Part shown: one piece after another, positions 38,383-51,440 of the stretch
Layout: every line of letters starts with the position of its first letter
Numbering within the stretch: position 1 is the first letter of the stretch
Origin: Cacajao melanocephalus
Taxonomy: Eukaryota > Chordata > Mammalia > Primates > Pitheciidae
NCBI GenBank assembly: GCA_963573385.1
Contig: CAUYLG010044354.1
Location: 17,712-81,711 of the forward strand
Reading direction: 5' to 3'
Length of the DNA: 64,000 nt
Position numbers and translations under genes: made by a program
The notes under the pieces: model-generated
Seen by the model: only the letters and a program-made list of their open reading frames with translations
Database searches by the model: none
What the model was told of the DNA's origin: nothing

Positions 38383-38786
38383 ATTTTTTATTTTTCCTTT
38401 CTTTTTCTTTCTTTCTCCCATTCTTCCTTCCCTTCCTTCCCTCTCTCCCTCCTTTTTCTTTCTTTCTTTTGTTCTTTCATTCTTTCTTTCTTTTGTTCTT
38501 TTCTTTTTTTGACTCACTCTGTTGCCCAGGTGGGAGTGCAGTGATGCAATCATGGCTCACTGCAGCTTCAGCCTCCCTGGGATCAAGTGATCCTCCCAAC
38601 TTAGCCTCCCAAGTAGCTGGAATTACAGTTACATGCCACCATGCCAGCTAGGTTTTTGGATTGTTTGTAGTTATGGGGTTTCACCATGTTGCCTAGGTTG
38701 GTCTCAAAACTCCTGGGCTCAAGCAATCCACCCACCTTACCCTCCAAAAGTGTTGGGATTAGAGTCATAGACCACCACATCCAGCC
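38383..38786 (-). mobile_element. Alu SINE with a long CT-rich expanded tail
   Basis: The reverse complement of an Alu body (38505-38786) is preceded by about 120 bp of CTTT/CCTT repeats, the decayed and expanded poly(A) tail. A perfect 15-bp target duplication ACAAATAGAAATTTT flanks the whole at 38368-38382 and 38787-38801. Confidence 0.95.
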
Positions 38787-39285
38787 ACAAATAGAAATTT
38801 TCCAATTTTCATCATGAATGGGAAAAATGAACAAAACAATAATTATAAAATTAAATGTTTCAAATGCTAATTAAAAGTACTTGAAATTTTACCAGCCCCC
38901 AATGTTTGTATAATTCCATGCCATTTAAATGACTTTAAAGTATAGGGCATAGAATGAAAGCTCAATTTATTGTATAAGAAACACAAATGAGATATGAAAT
39001 CTGACAGTGATAGCAATAAATTGAATATATAAAGCAATTTGAATTATGCAGAAATATAGAAATCAGTCCTTCCTTATACATATATACATTTGCGTGCATG
39101 TATGTGTGTCTGTGTATACATGATTCTAAGGAATGAAAATAATACTTAACAAAATAACCTAGACTTTATTCAATGTATTTAACTCTTATCTTCAATATAT
39201 TCCACAGAGAAAGTTACAGTTATGACACTATATCCTGCACCAAGCTTTCCATGTCAACCAGCTTTTTGTTTAGTCATGCATAGTA

Positions 39286-39435
39286 TGCTCTGGTTTGAAT
39301 GTCTTCTCCAAAACCCATGTTGAAATTCAATTGCCATGGTGATGATATTAAAAGGCTGGGCCGTTAAGAGGTGATTAGGTCATGAGGGCTCTGCCCTCAT
39401 TAATGGATTAATACTGTTATCATCCATTTTCTCTT
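39286..39435 (+). mobile_element. MaLR LTR fragment, MLT1-like
   Basis: tgctctggtttgaatgtc, catgttgaaattcaattgcc, gtgattaggtcatgagggc match the left part of an MLT1-like LTR. It is truncated on the right. Confidence 0.75.
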
Positions 39436-40344
39436 TAAAATGATGCATCTAAAAGTCTCTGAAATGCATTTGATTCTTACAAAGAGTTATTGCCAAACTG
39501 CCCCTTTTCGGTGACATTTATACACTGACAAACATGGTTTTTTGAGATACCTGGTTCATGCTTGCCAAGTGTTTATTGGATACAGTGATTTCATGAAAAG
39601 CACCCCTAGCTGAAATTTGGGAAACAATTATTTCATGTAGAAAGAATGAATCTTACATTATATTAAAATTCAAATACACCATGACAAAGTGGGACCATTC
39701 CAAAGGTTTTCTAATAATCACTTAGCATTAGAATGTCAATTAAGAAATATGTGAAATCACATTGATAGGGCCAGGAAAAAGCCATGTAATCATCCGAAAA
39801 TGCAGAAAGTATTAAAGAAATATCCATTTATCCTTAAAGACTCTTAGTAAAATATATTTGAAAAGTACTTTCCTCATATAATGAAAGATAATTTTCTAAA
39901 GTAAATTGACAAATATCAAAATGACAATAGAGTTATACAGGAATTACTCCTCTTAAATTTAAAACAAAACTTAAACTGCTAGCACAAAACAAATAAAAAT
40001 AAAATTTAAAAAACTATTCTGGATTGCTGACCAAATTAATAACCAGTAATCACAACAATTAATATAGGAGTAAAGAACATTATCAATATATACAAATTTT
40101 TGTACCTGGAAACCCTGAGATAAATGAGAAACCACTTTGAATTGGTCACATGTGGCTGTTGAGCATGCAAAATGTAGCTAGTCTAAATTAAGATGCTCTG
40201 TAAGTAAAATACGTGTGCTAGAATTCAAAGACTTCATGTAGAAAAAAATATAAAATAACTCATTTTACTTCCTAATTTGTATTAGATGTTGAAATGATAA
40301 TATTTGAACATAATGAAGTAAAATATTAAAATTAATCCATCCAT

Positions 40345-40416
40345 TTGTTTTTACTGTTTTAATGTGGATAGTGGCAAATTTTGTTTTTACTGTTTTAATG
40401 TGGATAGTGGAAAATT
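40345..40416. repeat. 36-bp tandem duplication
   Basis: Two head-to-tail 36-bp units (40345-40380 and 40381-40416) begin ttgtttttactgttttaatg and differ only at one base (gcaaatt versus gaaaatt). Confidence 0.97.
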
Positions 40417-40476
40417 TTTAATTGCATACATGCCTTGCATATGACTCACATTATATTTCCCTTCTCTTTTTCTTCC

Positions 40477-40745
40477 TTTTTTTTTTTTGAGACAGAGTCT
40501 CACTCTGTCGCCCTGGAGTATAGTGGAGTGATCTCAGCTCACTGCATCCTCTGCCTCCTGGGTGCAAGAGGTTCTTCTGCTGAGATTATCGCAAGCGCCA
40601 CCATGCCTGACTAATTTTTGTATTTTTAGTAGAGATGGGGTTTTGCCAGTTGGCCAGGCTAGTCTCAAAGTCCTGGCCTCAGGTGATCTGCCTGCTTCAG
40701 CTTTCCAGAGTGCTGGGATGACAGGTGTGAGCCACCACACCCGGC
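40477..40745 (-). mobile_element. Alu SINE
   Basis: Begins with a T run then gagacagagtctcactctg and ends gagccaccacacccggc. Short direct repeats TTATATTTC flank it. A deletion shortens the region around 40590. Confidence 0.93.
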
Positions 40746-40969
40746 TTCAAGTTATATTTCTGTTAAACTATATTGCCCTATGCAAATAAAATTTTTTTCA
40801 AAAGAGATAATATGATAGGGAAATTATTTCCTTTTATAAAAGCAATGCAAAGTCAGTAAACCCTAGGTATAAAAATATAAGATAGTATGAAAAGCTACGG
40901 AAATTATATGATTAAAACTACAAAACTATGTTTTGGGCTATGTGTGTTTGAGGCAGAGAGAGCAACAGA

Positions 40970-40982
40970 AAGAGAGGAAAGA

Positions 40983-41013
<31 letters not shown>

Positions 41014-41030
41014 CAGAGAAAGAGAGACTA
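40970..41030. repeat. (GA)n microsatellite
   Basis: A run of GA with a few CA interruptions; the open frame at 40887-41084 exists because of it. Confidence 0.95.
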
Positions 41031-41830
41031 ATTTACAACAAAGCAGGTTCCTGCCATGCTTCTGGTTTGAAAATCATATCATAGGACAAAGTGTAATTTA
41101 AATTATACCTAGAACTCTCTATTTAGTATGATCCTATATCAGATCATCAATATTATAAAGAAAGAAATGCTTTCTAAACTGACTGGTAAATTCAATACAA
41201 TTTTCATTAAAAATATACTTAGGAAAGGATTTTAACTATTTTATAATTCTTGAGAATAAACATATAAGAAAAGACAAACTATTTGATAAATTAGAAAACG
41301 AATGATTAGTACCTTCCTGGTTTCCAGAACAAAACTCAGTACCTATGAACATTAGAAAATAAAGATAACATTTTAAGTAAATAAGAAAATAATGCATTTT
41401 TTAATATTGGGCTAGCTCTCTAACCAGATGGAAAGGAAACTATAAAATTAAATGATTTTTCTTACAATTTACACAAAATAAATTTTAGAGGACTAAAGTT
41501 TTACACATGATACAATGCCAAAGTAATATAAGTAAACTAAACAATTAAAAATACAGTCGTGTTGGGTGGTAAGCATACTTAACCCGATATAAATGTTAGA
41601 GTTATTATAGAAAGGATTATAAATAAATAGAAAGTAAAATAGGATAAATTGTTTGTAGTGAAGAAAATGCTAACTAAATGATGATAATTACTCAGAAATT
41701 GAAATTTATCACCATTCATTAAATTAACAGTATTTACCAGGAGAAGTAACAAATTCCAAAGTGAGGAATATAGGAATGAAGATGTAATAAAGTTGAAGAA
41801 AAAAGCCATGATGAACAATCAATTCATTAA

Positions 41831-43003
41831 TTTATTTTATTTTTCTCTTTTCCTCATGCAACTTCTCTTTGATGGAAAAATTATTGCTGGAGGAGCTCAG
41901 TATCCTGTTCTAAAATGATAACAATGTGGTATGCATATAAACGTTTATTTTCTTGTAAAGTGTAGCAAGGTTTTGAGACTGAATTTTAGTTTGTGGAATG
42001 AATAAATATTATCTATCTGAACAGGATTTTTTGAGTTATTTTGAAATGTCAGCTCTTAACTGACATAGCAAGTAATCTCTAAGTAATAAAATTTAATATC
42101 AGATTTGATTTCCACTCAGAATTTGTGTGTTCAAGGTTTTCATTGCAGAAAGGATAAAATTGCTTTTGCAGAAGTTAGACAGTTATTTCCGATTCAATTG
42201 CTTTGATGTGCCTATTTCTTTGAACACAATCTCTTTTTAAATGCTCTTTTGATATGTGAGCTCATGGTTGCTCTGAAATTAATCCTAAATTCAAAATGCT
42301 GATGAAGAATTTAGAGTTTGCTAAAAGTAGTTATTTTAATCATTTGTTGATATTTTCTTGATAGGGAATGAATCATAATTTACTTTAAATATTTTTACGT
42401 GTGAATGTACAAACGTAAAAGCAGTAATCACCACTTTCTAAAGCAGAAAATACTTTGTGGCCAGGTTTTCTCTTTGCTCTTAGGTGGGCCTTCTCGTTTT
42501 TATTGTGATGCTGATTTGTAATATAGACACTGAAGACTGAAATGATCAGCCTGAACAATAACAAAAATGAGCACAACTAGTCAAGGACTTAGAAAACACT
42601 TCTTTCACACATTTGTCTATAAAGATCCATTTATATAGAATGGAAATTAACTTTAAAAATAGTTTAGTTTAAGGATAAGGATCACATTTTATAATTTGCT
42701 TGAAGTTGGTTGGTAGGATAGCAGCTAATTTAAATGTAGGTCTAAATGTTCTCGTGGGACATTGTTTCTCTTACCCTTTCAGTGGTCTTGCTAGTGGAGA
42801 TGGGGTGAGAGTAGAGTTCTCTTGTAGTTCAGCTGTTAGAAAACTGTTTCTTCTTCATCCCAGAATAAATCTTCTACATCAAGTAGAATTAATTAATTAA
42901 TTACCTTCTGTAATTAAAGTAAAAGAATGTATACATGTATTTTCTGTTTCATCAGTTAGACCGATATCTGACTCCTTACTTACTAAATGAGGATATTAAG
43001 CAT
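41831..43003. other. Unassigned intronic sequence
   Basis: No gene or repeat recognised. Confidence 0.45.
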
Positions 43004-43016
43004 CCTTAGTCTTTTT

Positions 43017-43308
43017 ATTTCTTTTCCTGAGACTGAGTCTCGCACTGTCACCCCGGCTGTAGAGCAGTGGCGCAATTTCGGCTTACTGCAATCTCCGCCT
43101 CCTGGGTTCAAGCAATTCTCCTGTGTCAGCCTCCCTACTAGCTGGAACTACAGGCGTGCGCCGCCACGCCCAGCTAATTTTTTTGTATTTTTAGTAGAGA
43201 CAGGGTGTCACCATGTTGGCCAGGATGGTCTGGATCTTCCGACCTCATGATCCGCCCGCCTCGGCCTCCCAAAGTGTCGGGATTACAGGCGTGAGCCACC
43301 GCGCTGCC
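43017..43308 (-). mobile_element. Alu SINE, CpG-rich (younger type)
   Basis: The reverse complement of an Alu with many retained CpGs (gtgcgccgccacgcc, ccgcccgcctcgg, caccgcgc), so it is likely a younger copy than others here. A 13-bp target duplication CCTTAGTCTTTTT flanks it at 43004-43016 and 43309-43321. Confidence 0.95.
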
Positions 43309-43321
43309 CCTTAGTCTTTTT

Positions 43322-46300
43322 TTAATCTCTTCTCCTTATGGCCTTTTGTCTTCCCATTTCTGCAGTTTGTTAAGAATACCTAAATGCTGTGTGATCATAA
43401 ATATATATATTTTTTACCTTACTTATAGGTATATTTTGAAATCTGGTACTGTATGAAGACTAATCGCCTTAATATGTGGATATATAAGGATATATATATC
43501 TCCTTAATATGTGGATACAATGATCCATTGTAAAACCAAGTATGAGATTTTGATTATATTTATTTTCTTTATAGCTTTTTGGATTATTGGTCCAAGTAGC
43601 AACTGTTAATTTTCTCCCACCAATACTCATAGTGATCTTTTCTCCTGGAGCACCCATCAACCACACAAACAGTTACCTTCTCAATTTGCTGCCTGCATGT
43701 CTTCATGGGATTTATCTGTGCTGCTTGCCTGGGTTGGGTACTTCATTTTTGGATTTTCTTGCTTTTTTGTTTTTCTCTCCTTTGGCTAAATAAAGACCTT
43801 ACATTTCCTGAGTATTTCTAGAGTGTCTGAAAAATGTCTTTATTCTATGCTCACACTACCAGGATCATTTAACGTTTCTCTTCATGGGCTCTTTTAATTT
43901 AGAGATTCCTGTTCCTCTGCTCTATGAAATACATTTTATTGTGGTCTGGATAATTTTATTCTCTACAGTAGTTTTTTTTTCTTTTCTCTTTTCTCATTCT
44001 TAAATTTCTCCTGGTAGGCTATTGGATCTCCTGGATTGGTTTTCCTAATCTTCTTATCTTACCTTTTCCCAATCTTTGTCCATTTTTCTTATTTATTGAG
44101 AAATGTTCATATATTCCTAGTCTTTTATTCTTTTTATCTTAACCATAACATTGTAAATTACAAGATATCAGATTACTCCTTTCCTCAGGAATTTGCATTA
44201 CATTTTATAGGTGAGATACTTTTTAAAAAATGTCTGTAAGGATATTACTGTTGGTAATACAATATATTTTTATTTTCTATGAATTATCTCTGTGTTAGCT
44301 CTCTCTCTCTCACTCTCTCTCTCTCTGATCCTCTGTTCATGTTTAAGAGGAGTTCTTGAGAACTCTGTGTGTTGTCTATAATGCCATCAACTTGGAGGGG
44401 GTCTTCACTTTAAGATGCTTGACTTGGAGCTGGTGTCATTTTGGAGGCCCCCAGATATCAGAATGTCATGGGAGTCACAGTCTCTCGACAGATTGCCGTC
44501 CAGGCTCCTTTCTAAAGGCTGGATGCGTGGCCACTGACTGTTACAAGTCAGGAGTAGGAGAAATGTGTCTAGGAGTATGTATGGTATTTGTCCCCCTCCC
44601 CACTTCATGTGTTCAGGTCCATGTCTTTCTTTAACTTTAATGTGTACTAGGCATGTTTTCAGTCTCAGACTTCACTGTGGTTTTACTGGGAGAGCTGTCT
44701 CATTTCTCAATTGTGTCCCACCCTGAATTTTTATCTATCCCAGTTCAATAGCTACCACTCTTCCATGGACATGTGGCTTTCAATAATTTGTAGAAACTTC
44801 TTATACCCTGATGATTCTTTATCTACCTCTTGTTTGTTGTAACGACCTATTTTTTTTATACTTACATTTATTTGGGTCTCACAAAGGAAAGAAAATAGAT
44901 ACATGTGGTTAATCCCTCATCCTTAGCTAGATGTTATCCCAAGAAATTTTTATGTCCAGGTTAATAATCCACCTAGCACCAACTAACTGTAGAGATTTTC
45001 ATGTCTTCAAGAAAATAGATAAAATATTTTTCTCATCCTCTGCCTTTCTGTATGCAGTATATAAAACATTTTTCTTTCACTGATAGCAATTCATGTTATT
45101 AACTCTTTTAATCATATAAAATATTTTACTTTATTTTAAATTATTTTATTGTATCTCTTTCATCTGATTAAAATATATTTTCTAGCTTCTTAAGTCATTT
45201 AATGCAAAGACAAAGGCTTTTGAGAGATAATCCATGTCACAGTCTAGGAAACAGCTTTTTTTATTGTATACCTATGTCTATGACATTCAAGTTTGCTCCC
45301 AAATTTAAACTCAACCCTCAAGCAATTTGATTTTTGAACAAAAAGAAATGTTATATGTGTTGTCTTTCTACCTATTTAAGATCCTATGGTTTAAGAAGCA
45401 ATTACTGATAAAACTGAGATTCTAACAATCAAAATTGTCAGTTGCTTTATCATCATCTTTGTCAGTCTTTGAGGACTGAAAATGAAAGGCTCCAAATTGT
45501 ATCTAGATTATTTGTAACATTTTAACCCACACAGAAAATGGAAATCGTTTGTGAAATATGGTTATTACCAACCAATGTGTTTTTTCCTGTTAGAAGTAAT
45601 TTTAATTTTTAGTACATAACAACTAGGAGATTACATAATTCTCATGTGGCTTCTATTATTTTTGTTACCACCCTAGAATTCCTGAAGCACTAGTTCAAAG
45701 GCTGAGTTCTACTTACATATTCTAAATGTTTCATAGTTTCTGCCAATATTGGCTGATACCTTAAAAAATATATACTTTTAAGAGTTTAATCATTTTGCTT
45801 AAATTGTAAACGTGTATTTTAATGAATTCTGGGCTGAATTATGATTGTCAATTTTATATAACTTGTTTAATTACTTGAATTTAGGAAAATTAATAACATA
45901 ATTCAATATTGAAGTATATTTTCAGATCTATTTCTCCTTAAGTATAATTTAAGAGTAAATCAGTTCTTATCACTGTGATATGTGTTTAGAATATGTGTGA
46001 TTTAGATTGCTGATTTTAACAAATAACTATTCTGCACAGTGAAGCAAAAAGCAATAGACTAGGATTACAAGACTAACTTTTAAATCTCACCTGTGAAAAA
46101 TCAGAAGTCTAAAAATTACTAGCACAAGTTAAAAAAAAAAATCAAACCTTTCTTTTCTCCTCTAAGTGTGGATTTTTATAATTCTTCCTACATATCTTTT
46201 TTGTCTATCTAAATTGTATAAATGTAACCAAATGTAACATATTTTGTGTATACACTCAGACATATATACATAATGCAGTGTTTAAGAATTGCAAGATTTC

Positions 46301-48529
46301 ATTGATGAAAAGTTGCTTTGCTTGACATTATAAATCTACCAATTTAGGACGTGATGTAGACCCAGCCCTCATTCCTGTAAGGACTGAATTCTGAGTCTGT
46401 AACTACACCAATAATAATATTATTAAAATAGAAATATTCTGTACTTAGTGTGGGATATAAATGTATACAAAGCAACCATGAACTCTGCTCCTTTAATGAA
46501 TAGAATAGAAATGAGTCATTATATTATTATTTGTTTTATTTAGTTTTTACATGTACTCTTATCTCCATTCTGTTTCTTAAAATACGAAAATGAAATAACA
46601 GCATGAATATGCATAGTATTTTAACTACATTAAATTATAAAAGTGAAAGGCTTACATTTTAATGATTATAATAATTTAGAAAGGCATTTCAAAACTTTCC
46701 ATTATTTTCTACTAAAATGGGTGGGTGTATCAAGAATCTCAGCCTGAGTTTATAAGGCACTATTCCTGGTGATGACCCCTCTTTCCAAAACCCTATTGTG
46801 GATAAAGTCACATTCTTACTCACAGTTCTATTTTTGGAAACATCTTATTTTGCAAATGCCTAATATGATTTTCTAAATTGGCCAACACAAACGGACATCC
46901 TAGTTGTACCTGAATATGTCTCCTTCAGAAGATGGCTCGGGCTTCTCTACCGTGGCTAACAGACATTGTAGAAGCAGAGAGCACTGAGAAAATCAGAAAA
47001 GCCCTCCGATCAGAGGAGGAAAGAAACAAAGAGTAGGAGGTGTTTCAGCAACTTAAACATATTCCAGGTTAAGCGTCATCAGAATGGATACCAGGATAGA
47101 CCATGACCTCAGAAGGGCACAGTAGATACGGTGGAAATGTAGGCTGAGATTGCTACCCATCTGGAGATAAGGGCTGACAAGAAACTCTTTGTCCTCCCTG
47201 GGGATAACTGTAGTGAAAATTGGAACTCTACTTTGGATGTCTTGGACAAGGAACAGAATACTCAGGAGCTTTAGGGAAAAATGGAGCTTGGGTCTCCCCT
47301 GTGGGACATTTATTAGAATGAAGAGAAAAAATAATTAGGCAGCTACATCCTAAAGGTATAAAGTGAGCCTCTGGCATGAACTCCCTGAGAGTTTTGTTTA
47401 GCAGAAGTAGTAATAATATGCTGACTTGTGGGGCAAAGCTTCCTGAATTAATGATCCAAGGATTTATCTCTGGCTCCTGGATAGTAATGAAAGATCATGC
47501 AAGGGTCTCTGTACAACCAGCTAGGGTGAATTAGGACAGAGCAAAGGATGCCACGTAGATTAACATTCCAGTGTAAATTTGTTATAATTTTATTACCTTT
47601 CTTGTGAAATAAGTTGCTAATCTTGGAAATATTAGAAATAATATGAGATGAAATATGACATGCTTTTAATGAACTGATCAACTTTGATGATGTAATCGAG
47701 TCATATGAAGTATTCTTTTTAATGTTAAAAAATAAAATGTTTTCAAGTGATTAAAAATTAAAAAGAAGACATAAAATAAAGCCAGTATTTTATTCTAGAG
47801 ACACTTGTGTTGGGACTTAATCATAGGTACTATAGTACCCTAAGAAGAGTTCCGTTCTGGTATATGGAAAGGCATCCCACATTTACAATCACACTCATTT
47901 ACTGTGCTCAAGCAGTCTGTGATCTTCAGAAGTGTGGCAATCTGTTCTTATTCCATGTAAAGTTTGTCTGCCAAGCTGGTCCCCATGGAGGGAAAAACAT
48001 TCTTACTGCTTAGAGGAAAATAAATTTATTCACTTAATTATTCATTCAACAGTTTCCTAATTATTAATACTTAATAAATGCTAAGTCCTGGACTAACTAT
48101 TCCTCATTCAATGGAGAGTTTATAAATCATGATGTTATAAAATTAGTGGTTGACATAAAATTGTCCACCTCAATAGCACTTCAAGCAAACAAGAAAAATG
48201 AGGTCATGATATTTTTTTCTTCCCAAATCTGTTTCCTTTGACATTTATATCAACATTCAGTCTGTTGTCTAAATCAATTTTAGATTTACCTTTGATTTCT
48301 TACTCTTACTTAATACTCCTATTCCAGCAAATCTTTATGCTTTATTTATTCTTTATCTAAAAACACTTCAAAATCTATTTCCTCCTTCATTGCCACTATC
48401 TCTGTTTAGACTACCATCCTTCCACATGGGATTATGAATATTGTCTCCAAGCCAAATTCTTTGCTTTGCTTTTTGGTTAAACTAACTTTTGATGTCCACC
48501 TTTTTCCAAATTTTGAAGTAAGCTGATTT
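43322..48529. other. Largely unassigned AT-rich intron
   Basis: Five kilobases with few young repeats. It contains a CT microsatellite (44298-44328), a short doublet ccttaatatgtggata (43467 and 43502), and the odd segment at 46932-47300 described separately. No supported gene. Confidence 0.45.
46932..47036 (+). pseudogene. Unidentified short open frame, possible retrosequence
   Basis: A 34-codon frame starts MARASLPWLTDIVEAES and continues TEKIRKALRSEEERNKE before a stop. Composition looks protein-like (charged, helical) and GC content is above the surroundings, but the following sequence is broken by stops in all three frames. It may be a piece of an old retrocopy or of an L1 5' region. I do not recognise the source. 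Confidence 0.25.
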
Positions 48530-49111
48530 TATTATTTTATAAAATAAATTTTATCGTGCATATTTGAGGTTTATAACATGATGTTATGGAGGACATATAG
48601 AGAGTAAAATTTTTAGTATAATGGTAAATGGTTACTATAATGAAACAGATGAGCAGATCTATCATCAACACACTTTGTTTATCTGCTTCTAGTAGTCAGA
48701 AAACATAGTTACATGTGGCAAAAACAACTCTAATCTACTCATTTAATGAGAATACTTAATACAACACAATTCTATTAACTATAATTGTCATGTTGTACAT
48801 TAGATCTCTGACTTGCTTAATCCTATATATCTGCTACTTTGTGTCCTTTCCTATATCTTCCCATTACCCACTCTCTTGTGCCCTTAATAACCACTGTTTT
48901 ATTCTATATCTCTGTATTTTTGACATCTTTTTTATTCCAAATATTCCACAAGTAAGTAAGATCATGCAATATATTTTTCTCTCTGTGTTTGGCTTATTTC
49001 ACTTAACCTAAGGTCCTTTGGGGTCATCCACGTCATAACAAATAGCAATGTCTTCTTTTTAAAGGCTGAATAGTGTAGTATTTCCCACAGTTTACAGTTT
49101 GCTTCTGTATC

Positions 49112-49413
49112 TTTTTTTTTTTTTTTTTTTTTTTTGAGACAGTCTCACTCTGTCACTCAGGCTGGAATCTAGTGATGTGATCATAGTTCACTGCAGCTTC
49201 AACCTCCTAGGCTCAAGCAACCCTCTGGCCTCACCCTCCCAAGTAGGTGGGGCAACAGACTTGTGCCACCATGGCCAATTAATTATTTATTTTTCCTAGA
49301 GACAGGGTCTCCCTATGTTGCTCAGGCTGGTCTTGAACTCCTGTGCTCAAGTGATCCTCTCGCCTCAGCATTCTAAAGTTCTGGGATTAGAGACATGAGC
49401 CACTGTGCAGACC
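49112..49413 (-). mobile_element. Alu SINE (older) inserted in L1
   Basis: A T run, then gagacagtctcactctgtc, to gagccactgtgcagacc. Imperfect flanks TTCTGTATCT and TTCTGTGTCT suggest the target duplication. Confidence 0.93.
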
Positions 49414-51133
49414 CTGTTTCTGTGTCTTAGCTATCATGAATAATGTTACAGTGAACATGGAGTGAAGATATCTTTGTAAGGTGGCAATTTCATCTCCTTT
49501 ATTTATGTAGCTGGAAAAGAGATTTCTGAGTCATATGGTTGTTCTGTTTTTAATTTGTTTAGTAACCTCCATATTGTTTTTGATAATGACTATACTAATC
49601 TACATTCCTGCCAACAGTGCACTGGGTTCACTTTCTTCACACCCTTGCCAACAGTTATTGCTTGTCTTCCAGGTAATAGCCATTGTACAATGTGTGGAGT
49701 GATTATCTCATAGCTGTTTTAAATTGCATTTCCCTACTAATTAATGAAATTGAGGCCATTTTTATATATCTGTTGGCCATTTTTATGTCTTTTTTGAAGA
49801 AATGTCTGTTTAGGTCCTTTGTCCAGTTTTTACTTGGGTCATTTGTTTTTCAGCTCTCGGGTTGCAAATGTTCTTAATAAATTTTGGATATTAATCCCTT
49901 ACCAGATATATGGCTTGCAAATACTTTTTCGAAGTGGGTAGATTGCCTTTTCATTTTGTTGATTGTTTCATTTGCTGTGCAGAAGCTTTTTGGTTTAATA
50001 TAGATTTGTTTATTTTTCTTTTTGTAGCTTGAAATTTACTTTTTCCTTTGCAATTTGGATACTTATTGTTATTTCATTATTATTATTATTATTATTTATT
50101 AATTTTCTTGTCTTATTTCTCTTGCTAGCCCTTCTAGTACTATGTTGAATTGAAGTGGCAAGAGTGGGCATCTCTGCCTTGTACCATATCTTGATAGAAA
50201 AGCTTAGAGTTGTCCCCTATTGATTATAGTGTTAGCTGTGAGATTTTCATAAATAACTTTTATTATATCGAGACATTTTTCTTCTGTACCAAAACTGTTA
50301 TGTGTTTTTATCAAGAAAGGATGCTGAACTTCATGAAATTTTTTCTGCAGTTGAGATGATCATGCTTTTATCTTTCATTCTGTTAATGTGATATATCACA
50401 GTGACTGATTTGCATATATTAAACTTGCTTTGCATTGCAGATATATATCAAACTTGGTTATAGTGTATTTTTTTGATGTATTGCTGAGTTAGTTGTGCTA
50501 CTGTTCTATTGAGAATTTTTACATTAATTCTCATTAGACATATTGAATTCTAGTTTTCCTTTCTTGTGGGATCTTTCTCTAGCTTAGGTAGACAGGTAAT
50601 TCTAGCCTTGTAAGATGTGTTTGGAAGGATTCCCTCTTCCATTATTTTGGGGAAGAGTTTGAGAAGTATTGGCAATAATTATTTGAATATTTGGCAGAAT
50701 TCAATCATGCAGCAATCTGGTTCCAGGCTTTTCTTTGTTGAAAAGTTTTTAATATATTCTTCAATCTCTTTATTGCATTATCGGCTTGTTTAAACTTCCT
50801 ATTTTGTCTTGATTCAATCTTAGTAGGTTATATTTTTTTTCTAGAAATTTGTTTATTTCCTCTAGGTTATACAATTTGTTGACATATAATTTTTCACAAT
50901 AGCCCATTATGATCCTTTTTTATTTCTGAGGTATCTATTATAAGGTCTTCACTTTCATTTATATTTTATTTATTTGAGTCTTGACCCTTTTTTTCTTAGT
51001 CTAGCTAGATGTTTACTCATTTTATTTACTTTTTCAAAGAAACAACACTTGGTTTTATTGTTGTTTTTCTGTTTTACTTTTCTGTTCTCTATTTGATTTA
51101 TTTATGTTCTGATCCTTTTTGTCCCCCCTCAAC

Positions 51134-51440
51134 CTTTTTTTTTTTTTTTTTTTTTTTGAGTTTGTGTCTCACTCTGTTACCCAGGCTGTTAATATGGCAC
51201 AGTCTCAGCTCACTGCAACCTCTGCCTCCTGGGCTCAAGTGATTCTTGTGAATGGCTCAGCCTCCTGAGTAGCTAAAATTACAGATGCTTGCCACCATGC
51301 CTGGCTAATTTTTGTGTTTTTAGTAGAGACAGGGTTTCACCACGTTGGCCAGACTGGTCTCGATCTCCTGACCTCAAGTGGTCTGCCTGCCTCAGCTTCT
51401 CAAATGCCAGAATTACAGGTGTGAGCCACCACGCATGGCC
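51134..51440 (-). mobile_element. Alu SINE inserted in L1
   Basis: A 24-base T run, then gagtttgtgtctcactctg, to gtgagccaccacgcatggcc. The open frames on the + strand across it are artefacts. Confidence 0.93.

Larger units (their letters stand above)
36840..41830 (+). mobile_element. Decayed A-rich LINE (L1M/HAL1-like), interrupted
   Basis: Long A-rich + strand sequence with L1-like phrases such as gaccatttgtggccatagtg, ctaagaaatccttagc and, near the right side, ctggtttccagaac and taaattttagaggactaaag. It is broken by the LTR piece at 39286 and Alus at 38383 and 40477. No open frame of useful length survives. Ends are uncertain, and it may be more than one element. Confidence 0.55.

Noticed and set aside
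40970..41030. Possible CRISPR-like or minisatellite array
   Set aside because: It is a simple GA microsatellite without spacers; no CRISPR array exists in the window.
43322..43376. Possible second exon after a pyrimidine tract ending tttctgcag
   Set aside because: The following sequence gives no NRG3-like or other recognisable protein and has no clear donor.
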